NCBI RefSeq assembly: GCF_015910535.1
Contig: NZ_JACBJG010000001.1
Span: 310,001 to 374,000, forward strand
Direction of reading: 5' to 3'
Length of the DNA stretch: 64,000 bases
From: Saccharomonospora sp. NB11
GTDB lineage: Bacteria > Actinomycetota > Actinomycetes > Mycobacteriales > Pseudonocardiaceae
Part shown: piece after piece, positions 49,654 to 59,023 of the stretch
Layout of the letters: each line of letters starts with the position of its first letter
Position numbering within the stretch: the stretch's first letter is position 1
Position numbers and translations under genes: made by a program
Notes under the pieces: model-generated
Told to the model about the DNA's origin: nothing
Database searches by the model: none
The model's input: the letters and a program-made list of their open reading frames with translations, nothing else

Positions 49654-50511
49654 GTGCGTCGAGTGATCAGTCTGACGAGCAAGGCCGCGGCCACCCTGTC
49701 GACCGTGGCTCTCACCGTCGCGTTGGGTACGGGTGCCTGCACGACCGGCGATGACGACACGTCCGACGAGACGTCCGCGGAGAACTCCGTGACCTCGGCC
49801 GCCACGGAGGCCGAACGCCTGACCGTCGAGGTCGTCGACGTCCTGCCGCACGATCCGACGGCCTTCACACAGGGCCTGGAGATCGTCGACGACACCCTGT
49901 ACGAGGGCACCGGTCTGGTCGGCGAGTCCACGCTTCGGAGTGGCCCGATCGGTGGTGAGCCCACGGTGACGGTGTCGTTGCCCGCGCCCCTGTTCGGCGA
50001 GGGCATCACGGTGGTGGACTCCCGGATCTGGCAGCTCACGTGGCGCGACGGCGTCGCCATCGAACGCGACCGCGACACGCTCGCCGAACTTCGCCGGGTG
50101 ACCTACGAGGGCGAGGGCTGGGGTCTGTGCCACCAGGCCGAGGCCGACCGGCTCGTCATGAGTGACGGCTCACCGACGCTCGCGTTCCGCGACCCGACCG
50201 ACTTCTCGGTGCTCGGCAGCGTGGAGGTCACCGACGGCGGCGTGCCGGTCGACGAGCTGAACGAGCTGGAGTGCGTCGACGACACCGTGTACGCCAACGT
50301 GTGGCACAGTGACGACATCCTGCGCATCGACCCCGAGACGGGCGTGGTCACGGCGCGCATCGACGCCTCGGGACTGCTCACCCCGGAGGAGGCGGTCGAC
50401 GCCGACGTGTTGAACGGCATCGCGGCGTTCCCCGACTCGGACCGATTCCTCGTGACCGGCAAGTGGTGGCCGAAGATGTTCACGGTGAGGTTCGTCCCGA
50501 CCGGTCGATGA
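49654..50511 (+). CDS. Glutaminyl-peptide cyclotransferase-like lipoprotein
   Basis: A 285-residue exported protein. A basic start (VRRVISLTSK) and hydrophobic stretch end at a lipobox-like GTGAC about residue 33, so it is probably a lipoprotein, though the -3 residue is unusual. From about residue 60 it has the five-bladed propeller pattern of plant-type glutamine cyclotransferases: FTQGLEI, YEGTGLVGESTLR and ELNELECVDDTVYANVW with conserved acidic residues. These cyclise N-terminal Gln to pyroglutamate. The GTG at 49654 has AGGGTGG upstream. Confidence 0.85.
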   Translation: MRRVISLTSKAAATLSTVALTVALGTGACTTGDDDTSDETSAENSVTSAATEAERLTVEVVDVLPHDPTAFTQGLEIVDDTLYEGTGLVGESTLRSGPIGGEPTVTVSLPAPLFGEGITVVDSRIWQLTWRDGVAIERDRDTLAELRRVTYEGEGWGLCHQAEADRLVMSDGSPTLAFRDPTDFSVLGSVEVTDGGVPVDELNELECVDDTVYANVWHSDDILRIDPETGVVTARIDASGLLTPEEAVDADVLNGIAAFPDSDRFLVTGKWWPKMFTVRFVPTGR

Positions 50512-50549
50512 CGCGCACCAAAACGCGCTGAGTACGGCAGGATTGGTCC

Positions 50550-52280
50550 ATGCGTTCCGGTCGCAGCGGTAGGCGGAAGTGGACGCCCGAGCCGCGGGCG
50601 GGTCAGTCGCACGACCCCACACGCGGCCACCGGTCGACGCCACCGCCGACCAGGAGGTACCGCTCCGCCGACGCCGTCCCGACCGCCGACGAGGCCCCGA
50701 CCGGAGCAGTCCCGGTGTCGCCTCCCCCGCCGCCTCGCGGCGCGCGCCCCTACGCCGGGCCGCCGCCGTGGCGAACGGGCCGCGGGGAACCCCCGTACGA
50801 GCACTACGACACCGGTGGCTATCCGCCGGGCCAACCGCGGGAGACGTTCGACCCCGAATCCGACACCGCGGCGCACGGGTTCGAGGGACCGCCGCAACCA
50901 CGTCGGCTGCCGAAGAAGCTCACCGTCACCCGGGTCGCGGCCCTGCGCGGGCGCGAGTTGTCCGGACAGGCCGTGGCGGCCTTCCGCCGCGCCACCACCG
51001 CGGACGGGGCCGACAAGTCGGGGCTCACCTCCCTGACGTACGCGGTGATGCTCAACTACGCCAGTGACGCGGCCATGGCCGTCGCGCTGGCCAACACGCT
51101 GTTCTTCGCGGCAAGCAGCGGGGAGAGCCGAGGCAAGGTCGCCCTCTATCTGCTGATCACCATCGCCCCGTTCGCGCTGGTGGCTCCCGTCATCGGCCCC
51201 GCGCTCGACCGCATCCAACGGGGTCGCCGCCTCGCCATGGCCGTGTCGTCGGCCGGGCAGGCACTGATGTGCGTGCTCATGGCGTTGAACTTCGACAGTT
51301 GGGTGCTCTACCCCGCCGCGCTGGGCAAGATGGTGCTGTCGAAGTCGTTCATGGTGCTCAAGGCGGCAGTGACGCCGAGAGTGCTCCCACCCGAGATCAC
51401 GCTGTCGAAGACCAATGCCCGGCTCGCCGTGTTCGGCCTCGCCGCGGGTGGCGTGTTCGGCGCGATGGCCAGTGGTCTGAACTGGGCGTTCGGGTCCGCC
51501 GGTGCGTTGTGGTTCACGGCGGTGATCTGCGCGGTCGGCGCCGCACAGGCCATGCGCATCCCGTCGTGGGTCGAGGTCACCGAGGGCGAGGTGCCCGCCT
51601 CGCTGACCGGGCAGCATCCCACGAAGGCCACGGGCAAGAAGCCTCGGCAGCCGATGGCGCGACACGTGGTGGTGGCGCTGTGGGGCAACGGTTCGATCCG
51701 GGTGCTCACCGGGTTCCTCATGATGTTCGCCGCGTTCGCCGTGAAGGCCGAGACCGAGACCAGCGGGCAGAGCGCGTTCGTGCAGTTGTTGCTGCTCGGG
51801 ATCATCGGCGCCGCCGCCGGTGTCGGAGGCTTCCTCGGCAACGCGCTGGGCTCCCGGATGCACTTCGGCAAGTCCGATCAGGTGGTGCTCGCGTGCCTGG
51901 CGAGCGCACTCGCGGCCACCGTCGTCGCCACGGTGGTGGCCGGCATCGCCACCGCCGCGCTCGTCGGGCTGGTGGGCTCCACCGCGAGCGCGCTCGCGAA
52001 GAACAGCCTCGACGCGGTGATCCAGCAGGACATGCCCGAGGAGTCGCGGGCCTCGGCGTTCGGCAGGTCCGAGACCGTGCTGCAACTCGCCTGGGTCTTC
52101 GGCGGTGCGGTCGGCCTCCTGCTTCCTCCCACCTACTGGATCGGCTTCCTCGTCGTGTCCGGCCTGCTCGCGATCGGGCTCACACAGACCTGGCTGGTGC
52201 GAGGTGGCTCGTCGTTGATCCCCGCCCTGCGCTCCCGCTCGGCCGGACCCGCTCCGGAACCGACGCGGGGCGACTCGTAG
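50550..52280 (+). CDS. MFS transporter with long disordered N-terminus
   Basis: A 576-residue protein. Residues 1 to about 120 are Arg/Pro/Gly-rich and disordered; residues about 155-560 hold 12 membrane helices with MFS-like loops such as GPALDRIQRGRRLAMA. Gene order next to DUF2771 and DUF3027 matches mycobacterial Rv0875c-Rv0876c-Rv0877, where Rv0876c is the equivalent MFS protein. Substrate unknown. The DUF2771 lipoprotein gene follows 9 bp later. Confidence 0.85.
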   Translation: MRSGRSGRRKWTPEPRAGQSHDPTRGHRSTPPPTRRYRSADAVPTADEAPTGAVPVSPPPPPRGARPYAGPPPWRTGRGEPPYEHYDTGGYPPGQPRETFDPESDTAAHGFEGPPQPRRLPKKLTVTRVAALRGRELSGQAVAAFRRATTADGADKSGLTSLTYAVMLNYASDAAMAVALANTLFFAASSGESRGKVALYLLITIAPFALVAPVIGPALDRIQRGRRLAMAVSSAGQALMCVLMALNFDSWVLYPAALGKMVLSKSFMVLKAAVTPRVLPPEITLSKTNARLAVFGLAAGGVFGAMASGLNWAFGSAGALWFTAVICAVGAAQAMRIPSWVEVTEGEVPASLTGQHPTKATGKKPRQPMARHVVVALWGNGSIRVLTGFLMMFAAFAVKAETETSGQSAFVQLLLLGIIGAAAGVGGFLGNALGSRMHFGKSDQVVLACLASALAATVVATVVAGIATAALVGLVGSTASALAKNSLDAVIQQDMPEESRASAFGRSETVLQLAWVFGGAVGLLLPPTYWIGFLVVSGLLAIGLTQTWLVRGGSSLIPALRSRSAGPAPEPTRGDS

Positions 52281-52289
52281 TCTCGCCCC

Positions 52290-52784
52290 ATGCGACGTTC
52301 AGTAGTAGCGCTGACGGCCGCCGGGGCGGCCGTGCTGACCGGCTGTTCCGCTCCGCACCCTCCCGAGGTGACCTTCTACGCCGACGGCGACAGCGTGCAG
52401 GCGCTACCGCTGAGCTACTGCGACGCGCTGCTGACGGCCTGCGACACCGACGGCGAACCCGTCACGCTGGACGCCCGCCCCGGTCAGCCCGTGCAGATCT
52501 CCGTTCCCGCCGAGATCGCCGAGACGCCATGGCTGGTGATCGTGCAGTCCGCCGCCCCCGACGGCACCTTGCTGCCGATGCAGCAGGAGGTGTTCACCGA
52601 CGGCACCCGGCACGCCCACACCGTGGTGCCGGAGACGCCCGAGCATCAGCCGCTCGTGGTGGAGGTCCAGCAGCTCGGCGCCGCCTACGCCGTGGACGAG
52701 AACGACCAGCCGATCATGGACGAGCAGGGGTCGCCGCAGCTCGTCGTGCGCGGTGTCTGGTCGCTCCAGATCGACCCGGACTGA
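52290..52784 (+). CDS. DUF2771-like lipoprotein
   Basis: A 164-residue secreted lipoprotein. MRRSVVALTAAGAAVLTGC is a classic signal with lipobox LTGC (Cys19). The mature part has a beta-rich DUF2771-type domain and two further Cys (YCDALLTACD) that could form a disulfide. It is 9 bp downstream of the MFS gene, so the two are in one transcript and may form a transporter with a surface partner. The equivalent of mycobacterial Rv0875c. Confidence 0.83.
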   Translation: MRRSVVALTAAGAAVLTGCSAPHPPEVTFYADGDSVQALPLSYCDALLTACDTDGEPVTLDARPGQPVQISVPAEIAETPWLVIVQSAAPDGTLLPMQQEVFTDGTRHAHTVVPETPEHQPLVVEVQQLGAAYAVDENDQPIMDEQGSPQLVVRGVWSLQIDPD

Positions 52785-52794
52785 CGCGACGGAC

Positions 52795-53985
52795 TCACCC
52801 GTCGCCGGTGAGCATCCCCGCGCCGAACACTTCGGTGAAGATGCGCTCGGCGGGCACCCCGCGCCTGCGCAATCCTGCCCTCACCGACGCCATGAACGGG
52901 AGCGGGCCGCACAGGTACACCAGCGCGTTCTCCGGGAGCGGGATCTCGTCGACGTTCAGCAACCCCGGCCGTGCGTCGCCGGTCGCGCCCTGCTCGTACC
53001 AGCTCAACTGCTCGAAAGAGCGCAGCTGCGCGCCCGCGTGCGCGACGTCGTCGTGCAGTGCGTGCCGCTCGGGCGAGCGGTCGGCGTGGACCGCGACGAC
53101 CTCGCGGAACGGCTGGGTCCGCCCGATGTGGTCCAGCATGCCCGCCATCGGTGTCACTCCGATACCAGCGCTGACGAGTACCACCGGGTCGTCACCCTGG
53201 TCCAGCACCACGTCTCCGGCCACCGGTCCGACCTGCAGGATGTCGTCTGCCGCCACTCGGTCGCACAGATGGTTGGACACACGGCCGTCGGGAGCGCCGT
53301 CAGCGCCCCGCACCCGGCGGACGGTGATCCGCAACGAACCCCGGCCCGGGCCCTGAGAAAGCGAGTACTGCCGGGGCTGACGACGCCCGTCCGGCAGCGT
53401 CACCGCGACGGAGACGTACTGGCCCGGCCGGAACGCCGGCACCGGGCCACCGTCGTCGGGCACCAGCGTGAACGAGACCGTGTCCTCGGCCTCAGCGACC
53501 CGCTTCGCCACCCGCCAGTCCCGCCAGGGCGACGTCGACTCGACCTCACCGCGTTGGTACAGCTGCGCTTCCGCGGCGATCAGGTGGCAGGCGCACAGCC
53601 AGTACACCTCGTCCCACGCCGCGCGCACCTCGTCGGTCACCGCGTCACCCAGTACCTTGGCGACCGCGCCGAGCAGGTACCTCCCCACGATCGTGTACTG
53701 CGCGGGCTGCACCCCGAGCGACACGTGCTTGTGCGCGACGCGCTCCGCGATGGGCGTGAAGTCCGCCTGCCGCTCGCCCACCAGGTACTCGGCGAACGCC
53801 ACGACCGCCGCCGCGAGCGCGCGCTGCTGGTCGCCGTTGGCCTGGTTGCCGAGGTTGAACAGGTCGAGCAGTTCCGGGTGTCCGGCGAACAGGTCGGAGT
53901 AGAACTGCGTCGTGATCTCGGGCCCGTGGTCTCGAACGACCGGCAGCGTGGCCCGGACGATCTCGGCTGACTTGGCCGACAGCAT
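52795..53985 (-). CDS. hmp: Flavohaemoglobin-type nitric oxide dioxygenase
   Basis: A 396-residue protein. Residues 1 to about 135 are a globin with the proximal His in AHKHVSLGV. Residues about 150-255 are the FAD-binding ferredoxin-reductase domain with PRQYSLSQ, and about 260-385 is the NAD domain with VSAGIGVTPM and YLCGPLPFM. The enzyme converts NO and O2 to nitrate. It lies 12 bp downstream of an NsrR-type repressor on the same strand, which fits NO-responsive control. The usual C-terminal FGA motif is present (EVFGAG). Confidence 0.93.
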   Translation of the reverse strand: MLSAKSAEIVRATLPVVRDHGPEITTQFYSDLFAGHPELLDLFNLGNQANGDQQRALAAAVVAFAEYLVGERQADFTPIAERVAHKHVSLGVQPAQYTIVGRYLLGAVAKVLGDAVTDEVRAAWDEVYWLCACHLIAAEAQLYQRGEVESTSPWRDWRVAKRVAEAEDTVSFTLVPDDGGPVPAFRPGQYVSVAVTLPDGRRQPRQYSLSQGPGRGSLRITVRRVRGADGAPDGRVSNHLCDRVAADDILQVGPVAGDVVLDQGDDPVVLVSAGIGVTPMAGMLDHIGRTQPFREVVAVHADRSPERHALHDDVAHAGAQLRSFEQLSWYEQGATGDARPGLLNVDEIPLPENALVYLCGPLPFMASVRAGLRRRGVPAERIFTEVFGAGMLTGDG

Positions 53986-53997
53986 GGCGTCCTCCTC

Positions 53998-54444
53998 TCA
54001 GCGTGCCCCGGTGTCCCCGGAGCTCCATCCGATGCTGAGCAGCACCGGCCCGGCGTCGTCCGCCACGAGGTCCGCCAGTGACACCTCGTCGAGGCTGCGC
54101 AGGAACGCGTCGTGGGCCCGGCGGAAGGCGGAGCGCAGCTGGCACTGGCCACGCAGCGGACAGGGTGGGTCGTCGCACTGCACGACCTCGTCGTCGGCTT
54201 CGAGCCGCCGCACGACGGTGCCCACCCCGACTCGCCGGGCGCCCGGTTCCAGCTCCACCCCTCCTCCACGGCCCCGGGCAGTGGCGAGCAGCCCCAGGCG
54301 CTGGAGCCGCTGCACCACCTTCGCCAGGTGGTGCCGGGGCACGGACAGCGCCGCGGCCAGCTCGTCGACCGTCCGGCGACCGTCCTTGGCGGCCGTGTAC
54401 ATCAACACCCTGAGCGCGATGTCCGTGGACCGGTTGAGCTGCAC
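53998..54444 (-). CDS. nsrR: Rrf2-family NO-sensing repressor (NsrR-like)
   Basis: A 148-residue winged-helix regulator. Helix-turn-helix residues include TVDELAAALSVPRHHLAKVV. The Fe-S cluster ligands look complete: Cys90, Cys95 and Cys101 (CDDPPCPLRGQC) plus Asp8, equivalent to the Asp ligand known in Streptomyces NsrR. Spacing Cx4Cx5C is one residue tighter than the Cx5Cx5C there. It is first in an operon with hmp; a clear NsrR operator was not found in the short upstream gap. Confidence 0.9.
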   Translation of the reverse strand: MQLNRSTDIALRVLMYTAAKDGRRTVDELAAALSVPRHHLAKVVQRLQRLGLLATARGRGGGVELEPGARRVGVGTVVRRLEADDEVVQCDDPPCPLRGQCQLRSAFRRAHDAFLRSLDEVSLADLVADDAGPVLLSIGWSSGDTGAR

Positions 54445-54525
54445 GCCGGGACGCTAACCCCGAAACCGGACTCCGCCGTACTCGTTTGTGATTGACGACT
54501 CCCCGAGTCCGCTTTACATCACAAA

Positions 54526-54553
54526 AAGGGCGGGCACCCGCGTGCCCGCCCTT
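54526..54553 (-). terminator. Rho-independent terminator of the cold-shock gene
   Basis: AAGGGCGGGCAC (54526-54537) and GTGCCCGCCCTT (54542-54553) form a perfect 12-bp stem with a 4-nt loop, followed on the minus strand by TTTTT. It lies 29 bp after the cold-shock stop and is the clearest terminator in the window. Confidence 0.93.
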
Positions 54554-54581
54554 GTCGACGATCAGGTGTGCGCCCCCGCGA

Positions 54582-54968
54582 TCACGGGTCGAGGTCGCGC
54601 GCGACCGCCCGCATCACCTCGGCGATGCGCTTGGTGTTCCTGCGCTCCGGGTACCGCCCCCTGCGCAGGTCGGGCTGCACCTTCATCTCCAGCAGCTTGA
54701 TCATGTCCTCGATGAGGCCGTGGAGTTCCTCCGCCGGGCGCCGCCGGGCCTCAGCCACCGAAGGCGGCGGGTCGAGCAACCGGACGGACAGGGCCTGCGG
54801 GCCGCGTCTGCCGTCGGCGACACCGAACTCCAGCCGCTGACCGGCCTTCAGCGCCTCGACACCCTTCGGCAGCGCAGACTTACGAACATAGACGTCCTTG
54901 CCTCCGTCCTGTGTGACGAAGCCGAACCCCTTGTCCGCGTCGTACCATTTGACCTTGCCGGTCGGCAC
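54582..54968 (-). CDS. Cold-shock domain protein with C-terminal extension
   Basis: A 128-residue protein. Residues 1-66 are a cold-shock OB-fold with RNP1 KGFGFVTQ (13-20) and RNP2 DVYVRKS (25-31; the usual form is VFVHFS, so the aromatic and His positions differ). About 60 extra helical, basic residues follow, as in mycobacterial CspB (Rv0871), roughly doubling the size of a normal CspA. It should bind single-stranded RNA or DNA. A long upstream gap could hold a structured leader. Confidence 0.9.
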   Translation of the reverse strand: MPTGKVKWYDADKGFGFVTQDGGKDVYVRKSALPKGVEALKAGQRLEFGVADGRRGPQALSVRLLDPPPSVAEARRRPAEELHGLIEDMIKLLEMKVQPDLRRGRYPERRNTKRIAEVMRAVARDLDP

Positions 54969-55338
54969 TGCCTCTCACCGTTCCTTCGCTCTCCTGCAAC
55001 GGACCCTGCAACTCGCACGGCCCCGCACGACGAACGCGCCCCAGGCGTACCCAGGACGCGCACTCCTTCAGGGTATCGCGCCGCACCCTCGACGGCGAGG
55101 GTGATTGTCCGGTTCGACCCGGCACCGTGGCCGTCGATGTTCACGGCAAGCGTCGGCCACCGACGACACCGCGCACGACGACCCTCCCGGGCCGACGCGC
55201 CTCTCGACTTCCACAAAGGACTCCTCAAGTGCCGAGTTCCCGCAGGCTGCCCTCTTTCGATCGCGACGCAGGTCACGCTCCGACGGATGGGTCACACACG
55301 CCGAGGCACGGCATCGGGGCCGCCTCTAAGATGACCTC
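54969..55338. other. 370-bp gap upstream of the cold-shock gene
   Basis: This gap separates the divergent cold-shock gene and a small membrane protein gene. It holds one perfect hairpin, CACCCTCG-ACGG-CGAGGGTG at 55084-55103, about 115 bp before the cold-shock start on the minus strand. The remainder shows no coding bias, repeat or RNA gene. A long 5' leader would be in keeping with cold-shock genes, but this is inference. Confidence 0.5.
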
Positions 55339-55572
55339 ATGGAAACCGCTGTTCCGAACAAGAACTCGACTGCCACGCGGAAGCCGTGGCTGATGCGGAT
55401 CGGCATCGGTCTCTTCGCGCTCGGGATGCTCGCAGTCGTCGCGGTGTTCCTGCTCTTCGCGGCCGGCTACTCGGAACTGCCGGTCTGGTTGTCCGCCGCC
55501 GCCGGAGTGGTGACCCCACTCGGGTTGGGACTGGGACTCATCTCGCTGGTCCGCGAGCACCGTCGCGCCTGA
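55339..55572 (+). CDS. Small membrane protein, family not recognised
   Basis: A 77-residue protein with two membrane helices (about residues 20-42 and 48-68), a basic start and a short charged tail (REHRRA). It has GC-rich third positions like its neighbours. The last 35 bp overlap the convergent HAD gene. I do not recognise the family, and no motif suggests a function. Confidence 0.6.
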   Translation: METAVPNKNSTATRKPWLMRIGIGLFALGMLAVVAVFLLFAAGYSELPVWLSAAAGVVTPLGLGLGLISLVREHRRA

Positions 55573-56185
55573 ACCCGACGTCGCGGTGCTCGGCGAGCCA
55601 CGCTGGGAACTCCGTCAGCGAGTCGAGCACCACGTGCGCTCCCGCGTCGAGCAGTTGCGCACGATCGCACGGTCCGGTGGTGACGCCGACCGCGACCGCC
55701 CCGGCCGCCAGTGCGCCCCGGACGTCGCCCACGTGATCGCCGACGAACACGTGGGCGTCGTGTCGCGTGAGCGCCGCCGCTTTCTCCGTCGACCACAGCT
55801 CGCCCACGAGCGTGTCGACCGTCCAGCCCAGGGCCTGCACGTGCAGGTCGGCGTTGCGCGCGTACTTCCCGGTCACGACGAGTGATCGGGCACCGACCCG
55901 GCGGACCGCCTCCAGCGCCTCCGCCGCCCCCGGCAACGCCACCGTGCGCGGGATGACGATCTCCGGGTAGATCTGCCGGAACCGGGCCACGAGCGCGGGA
56001 ATGCGTTCGACCGGAGCACCGAAGTCGCGCAGGACGTGGTCGAGTGGCGGCCCGAGATTCGCGGCGAAGTGCTCACCGTCGAACGGGAAGCCGGACTCGT
56101 CCGCGAGCGCGTTCATGGCCTCGACCATGCCCGGCCGAGGGTCGATCAGTGTCATGTCGAGGTCGAACCCCACGCAGGTGCCCAC
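55538..56185 (-). CDS. HAD-superfamily hydrolase (phosphoglycolate-phosphatase-like)
   Basis: A roughly 215-residue phosphatase. Motif I is FDLDMTLID with the nucleophile and acid Asp, motif II is VTGK, and motif IV is VGDHVGDVRGA. A cap domain lies between. The GTG at 56185 is preferred because the protein core starts directly there; a longer frame to 56251 adds residues without family character. Substrate unknown. Confidence 0.85.
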   Translation of the reverse strand: MGTCVGFDLDMTLIDPRPGMVEAMNALADESGFPFDGEHFAANLGPPLDHVLRDFGAPVERIPALVARFRQIYPEIVIPRTVALPGAAEALEAVRRVGARSLVVTGKYARNADLHVQALGWTVDTLVGELWSTEKAAALTRHDAHVFVGDHVGDVRGALAAGAVAVGVTTGPCDRAQLLDAGAHVVLDSLTEFPAWLAEHRDVGFRRDGARGPAR

Positions 56186-56234
56186 GGGCCCACGGTAGCT
56201 TCGCTCGACAGCGAGGGAAGACCCGTCCAGCCGA

Positions 56235-56259
56235 TTGACACTGCAGCCCATTCTGTCAA
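56235..56259. promoter_or_regulatory. Inverted repeat upstream of the R2lox-linked TetR gene
   Basis: TTGACA (56235-56240) and its reverse complement TGTCAA (56254-56259), 13 bp apart, lie 10-35 bp before the TetR start. TTGACA is also a good -35 hexamer, so this may be an autoregulatory operator over the promoter. The arms are short, so the case is moderate. Confidence 0.55.
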
Positions 56260-56268
56260 GATCGAGCT

Positions 56269-56928
56269 ATGGCGCAGATCACGAACCATGCGGATCGAGT
56301 TCGGGCATCGCTACGCGAACAGCTTCTCGACGCCACCACCGAGTTGTTGACCGAGAGCGGGTATGCCGGGCTGCGTATGGCGGACGTCGCGGCGGCGGTG
56401 GGCGTGAGCCGACAGACCGTCTACAACGAGTTCGGCAACAAGGCCGCACTCGTCCAGGCCGTGGTGCTGCGCATCCTCGGCGAGGTCACCGAGGGCATCC
56501 GACATCGGCTCGACGAGGCCGGCGACGTCCTCACCGGCGTCCACGCCGCCACCGTCTACACCGTCGAGCACGCGCGCAGGAACCGGTTGGTGGCCGCCGT
56601 CATGGGCGCACGCCCGGCCGAGGACCTGCTTCCCCTGATCACCACACGCGGGCAGCCCGTGCTGCACGCCGCCACCGATCTCGCCGAGGCGTACCTGCGG
56701 GAACAACTCCCCGACCTCGCCGATCCCCGGTTCGTCGCCACCACCATGGCCCGACTCACCCTCAGCCACCTCGTGCTGCCGCACGGCTCCGCCACCGACG
56801 CGGCCGACCACGTCCGAACCGTGGTGGCTGCCCTCCTCCGCCCCGACACGACGTTCCCTCCGAGCATCTCGACAGCACGCGACCGAAGGGACAGAAACCA
56901 TGACCGCGACACCGGCCGAGCACCGTGA
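56269..56928 (+). CDS. TetR-family regulator of the R2-like oxidase gene
   Basis: A 219-residue protein with an N-terminal TetR helix-turn-helix ([20 protein letters not shown]) and a helical ligand domain. Its end overlaps the start of the R2-like oxidase gene by 29 bp, so the two are co-transcribed and it is the obvious regulator of that operon. The last 25 residues are Arg/Asp-rich as a result of the overlap. Effector unknown. Confidence 0.88.
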   Translation: MAQITNHADRVRASLREQLLDATTELLTESGYAGLRMADVAAAVGVSRQTVYNEFGNKAALVQAVVLRILGEVTEGIRHRLDEAGDVLTGVHAATVYTVEHARRNRLVAAVMGARPAEDLLPLITTRGQPVLHAATDLAEAYLREQLPDLADPRFVATTMARLTLSHLVLPHGSATDAADHVRTVVAALLRPDTTFPPSISTARDRRDRNHDRDTGRAP

Positions 56929-57868
56929 CGGTTTCCAGTCGCTGCGCCGCGGCGGACTGAACTGGGACTCGTTCCCACTGCGCCTGTTCGTCAAGGGCAA
57001 CCGCAAGTTCTGGAACCCGGCCGACATCGACTTCGGCGCCGACGCGGCCGACTGGCAGTCCCTGACCGACGACCAACGCCGCTCGGCCACCTACCTGTGC
57101 GCGCAGTTCGTGGCGGGCGAGGAAGCCGTCACCGAGGACATCCAGCCGTTCATGAAGGCGATGGCCGCCGAGGGCAGGTTGGGCGACGAGATGTACCTGA
57201 CGCAGTTCTGCTTCGAGGAGGCCAAGCACACCGAGGTGTTCCGGCGGTGGATGGACGCGGTCGGCCTCACCGACGACCTGCACTCCTTCGTCGCCGAGAA
57301 CCCGCATTACCGCGCGCTGTTCTACGAGGAGCTGCCCGCCTCCCTCGGCGTCCTCGCCGAGGACCCGAGCCCACGCAACCAGGTCCGCGCGAGCGTCACC
57401 TACCACCACGTGATCGAGGGCTCCCTCGCGCTGACCGGGTACTACGCGTGGCAGAAGGTCTGCACCGGTCTCGGCATCCTGCCCGGGATGCAGGAACTCG
57501 TGCGACGGATCTCCGACGACGAGCGTCGACACATGGCGTGGGGCACGTTCACGTGTCGTCGGCACGTGGCCGCCGACGACTCGTTGTGGGAGGTCGTGCA
57601 GCAACGCATGGGCGAGCTACTGCCGCACGCCCTCGGCATGATCAAGTGGGTGAACGAGCAGTTCGAGGAGAACCCGTTCGGCATCGACAACAACGAGTTC
57701 GTGCAGTACGCCGCCGATCGGGCGCAGCGGCGACTCGGCGCGATCGCCTCGGCCCGAGGCGCCGACGTCGCGGCGATCGACCTCGACCACTCCCCCGAGC
57801 AGTTGGAGGAGACCTTCGGCCGGGAGGACGAGAAGGCCTTCGCCGAGGCCGCCGAACGCGGCGCGTGA
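56900..57868 (+). CDS. R2-like ligand-binding oxidase (R2lox)
   Basis: A 322-residue ferritin-like di-metal protein related to ribonucleotide reductase R2 and to mycobacterial Rv0233. Ligands are all present, offset by +6 from my recollection of Rv0233 numbering: Glu74 (GEEAVTEDI), Glu107 and His110 (FEEAKHTEV), Glu173 (VIEGSLAL), Glu208 and His211 (DDERRHMAW). Val77 and Tyr168, the pair that forms the Tyr-Val cross-link in R2lox, are also present. A mixed Mn/Fe site that binds a fatty acid-like ligand is known for the family; the physiological substrate is not. Confidence 0.93.
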   Translation: MTATPAEHRDGFQSLRRGGLNWDSFPLRLFVKGNRKFWNPADIDFGADAADWQSLTDDQRRSATYLCAQFVAGEEAVTEDIQPFMKAMAAEGRLGDEMYLTQFCFEEAKHTEVFRRWMDAVGLTDDLHSFVAENPHYRALFYEELPASLGVLAEDPSPRNQVRASVTYHHVIEGSLALTGYYAWQKVCTGLGILPGMQELVRRISDDERRHMAWGTFTCRRHVAADDSLWEVVQQRMGELLPHALGMIKWVNEQFEENPFGIDNNEFVQYAADRAQRRLGAIASARGADVAAIDLDHSPEQLEETFGREDEKAFAEAAERGA

Positions 57869-57874
57869 GACCTC

Positions 57875-57918
57875 CGTCGGCAGGTGAGGCGGGGCGTGAG
57901 CACCCTCACCTGCCGACG
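57875..57918. terminator. Stem-loop after the R2lox gene
   Basis: CGTCGGCAGGTGAGG (57875-57889) pairs perfectly with CCTCACCTGCCGACG (57904-57918), 15 bp with a 14-nt loop, 6 bp after the stop codon. No T-tract follows. The 3' arm is shared with a separate 14-bp palindrome TGCCGACGTCGGCA (57911-57924), so two mutually exclusive foldings exist. Confidence 0.75.
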
Positions 57919-57985
57919 TCGGCAAGCTGTCGTTGACCACTGGTAGAAACGAGTCAGTCACCCGCTGTTGTCAACGGGAGCTCTC

Positions 57986-59023
57986 GTGCCCTTCTTCATC
58001 GCCAGGCTGCTGGCGCGCCTCACGCTGCTCACCTCGTGGCTGACTCCGGTGATCGTGGTCGCGTTCGTCTTCTTCACGAGCTGGCCGCTGATGACGTTGG
58101 CCGAGCCGGACGGCAGCGAGTTGGTCCAGCCCGCGAACTACTGGTGGTACTTCGTGGTCACCGCCTCGACCGTGGGCTACGGCGACTTCTACCCCGAGAC
58201 GGCGGCGGGACACGCCGTGGGCGCCTACGTCATCGTCGGCGGCATCGCCGCCCTCACCACGGTGTTCACGAAGCTGGCATCGGTACTGGAGAAGGCGAAG
58301 GGACAGCGGATGCAGGGTTCGGTCACGGTCGACGAGTCGGGCCACACCGTGCTGCTCGGGTACACCCCGGGCCGCACGGAACGGATCGTGGCGGAACTGC
58401 TCGCCGACGACGGCGGCAGCAACAGCGAGTTGGTGCTGTGCGCGTGGGACGAGGTGGGCACCCACCCGATGCCCGGCGAGGCCGTGACCTTCGTCCGTGG
58501 CGACCTCACCGACGCGGCCGTGCTGCGACGCGCGGGGGTGCACCGGGCCCGCACCGTGCTCGTGGACGTGCGTGACGACAACGAGGCGCTCGCCGTGACG
58601 CTGGCCGTGGACCACGTGACGACCGACGCCCACGTCGTGGTGACGCTGCGAGACCTGGAACGCTCGTCGCTGCTCGGCTACGTCAGCGGCAACATCCAGC
58701 CCGTCCAGTGGCACGCGACCCGCATGATCACCGAGGAAATCCAGTCGCCCGGCATCGGCGAGGTCTACGCCGAACTCATGACGCACGGCGGCGCCAACAC
58801 GTACTCGATGACCCTGCCGGAGACGGTGAGCCCGCTGACGGTGGAGCAGTGCCGAACCGCCCTCGGGAGCCGGTACAACGCGACGCTGCTCGCCGCCCGC
58901 GACGGGGAGAACCTGCACGTCAATCCCGAGTCGGACACCAAGCTCCAGCCGGGCTCGGTGCTGTACTACATCGCGGCCGAACCACTCACACCGGACCAGC
59001 TCGAACGCACGTTGCGGGTCTAG
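57986..59023 (+). CDS. Potassium channel with TrkA-N/RCK regulatory domain
   Basis: A 345-residue protein. Two membrane helices (about residues 13-37 and 76-97) flank a pore loop with filter TVGYG at 62-66. A cytoplasmic RCK/TrkA-N domain (about 120-245) follows, with [15 protein letters not shown] as nucleotide fold, and then a C-terminal RCK-like half. GGGAG lies 6 bases before the GTG at 57986; a TTG at 57968 is a weaker alternative. Four subunits would form a ligand-gated K+ channel. The stop overlaps the convergent acyl-CoA synthetase gene by 4 bp. Confidence 0.92.
   Translation: MPFFIARLLARLTLLTSWLTPVIVVAFVFFTSWPLMTLAEPDGSELVQPANYWWYFVVTASTVGYGDFYPETAAGHAVGAYVIVGGIAALTTVFTKLASVLEKAKGQRMQGSVTVDESGHTVLLGYTPGRTERIVAELLADDGGSNSELVLCAWDEVGTHPMPGEAVTFVRGDLTDAAVLRRAGVHRARTVLVDVRDDNEALAVTLAVDHVTTDAHVVVTLRDLERSSLLGYVSGNIQPVQWHATRMITEEIQSPGIGEVYAELMTHGGANTYSMTLPETVSPLTVEQCRTALGSRYNATLLAARDGENLHVNPESDTKLQPGSVLYYIAAEPLTPDQLERTLRV

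Noticed and set aside
55105-55130. T-arm-like GGTTCGACC sequence suggesting a tRNA
   Set aside because: There is no five-pair T-stem, no D-arm or anticodon arm at the right distance and no acceptor stem.
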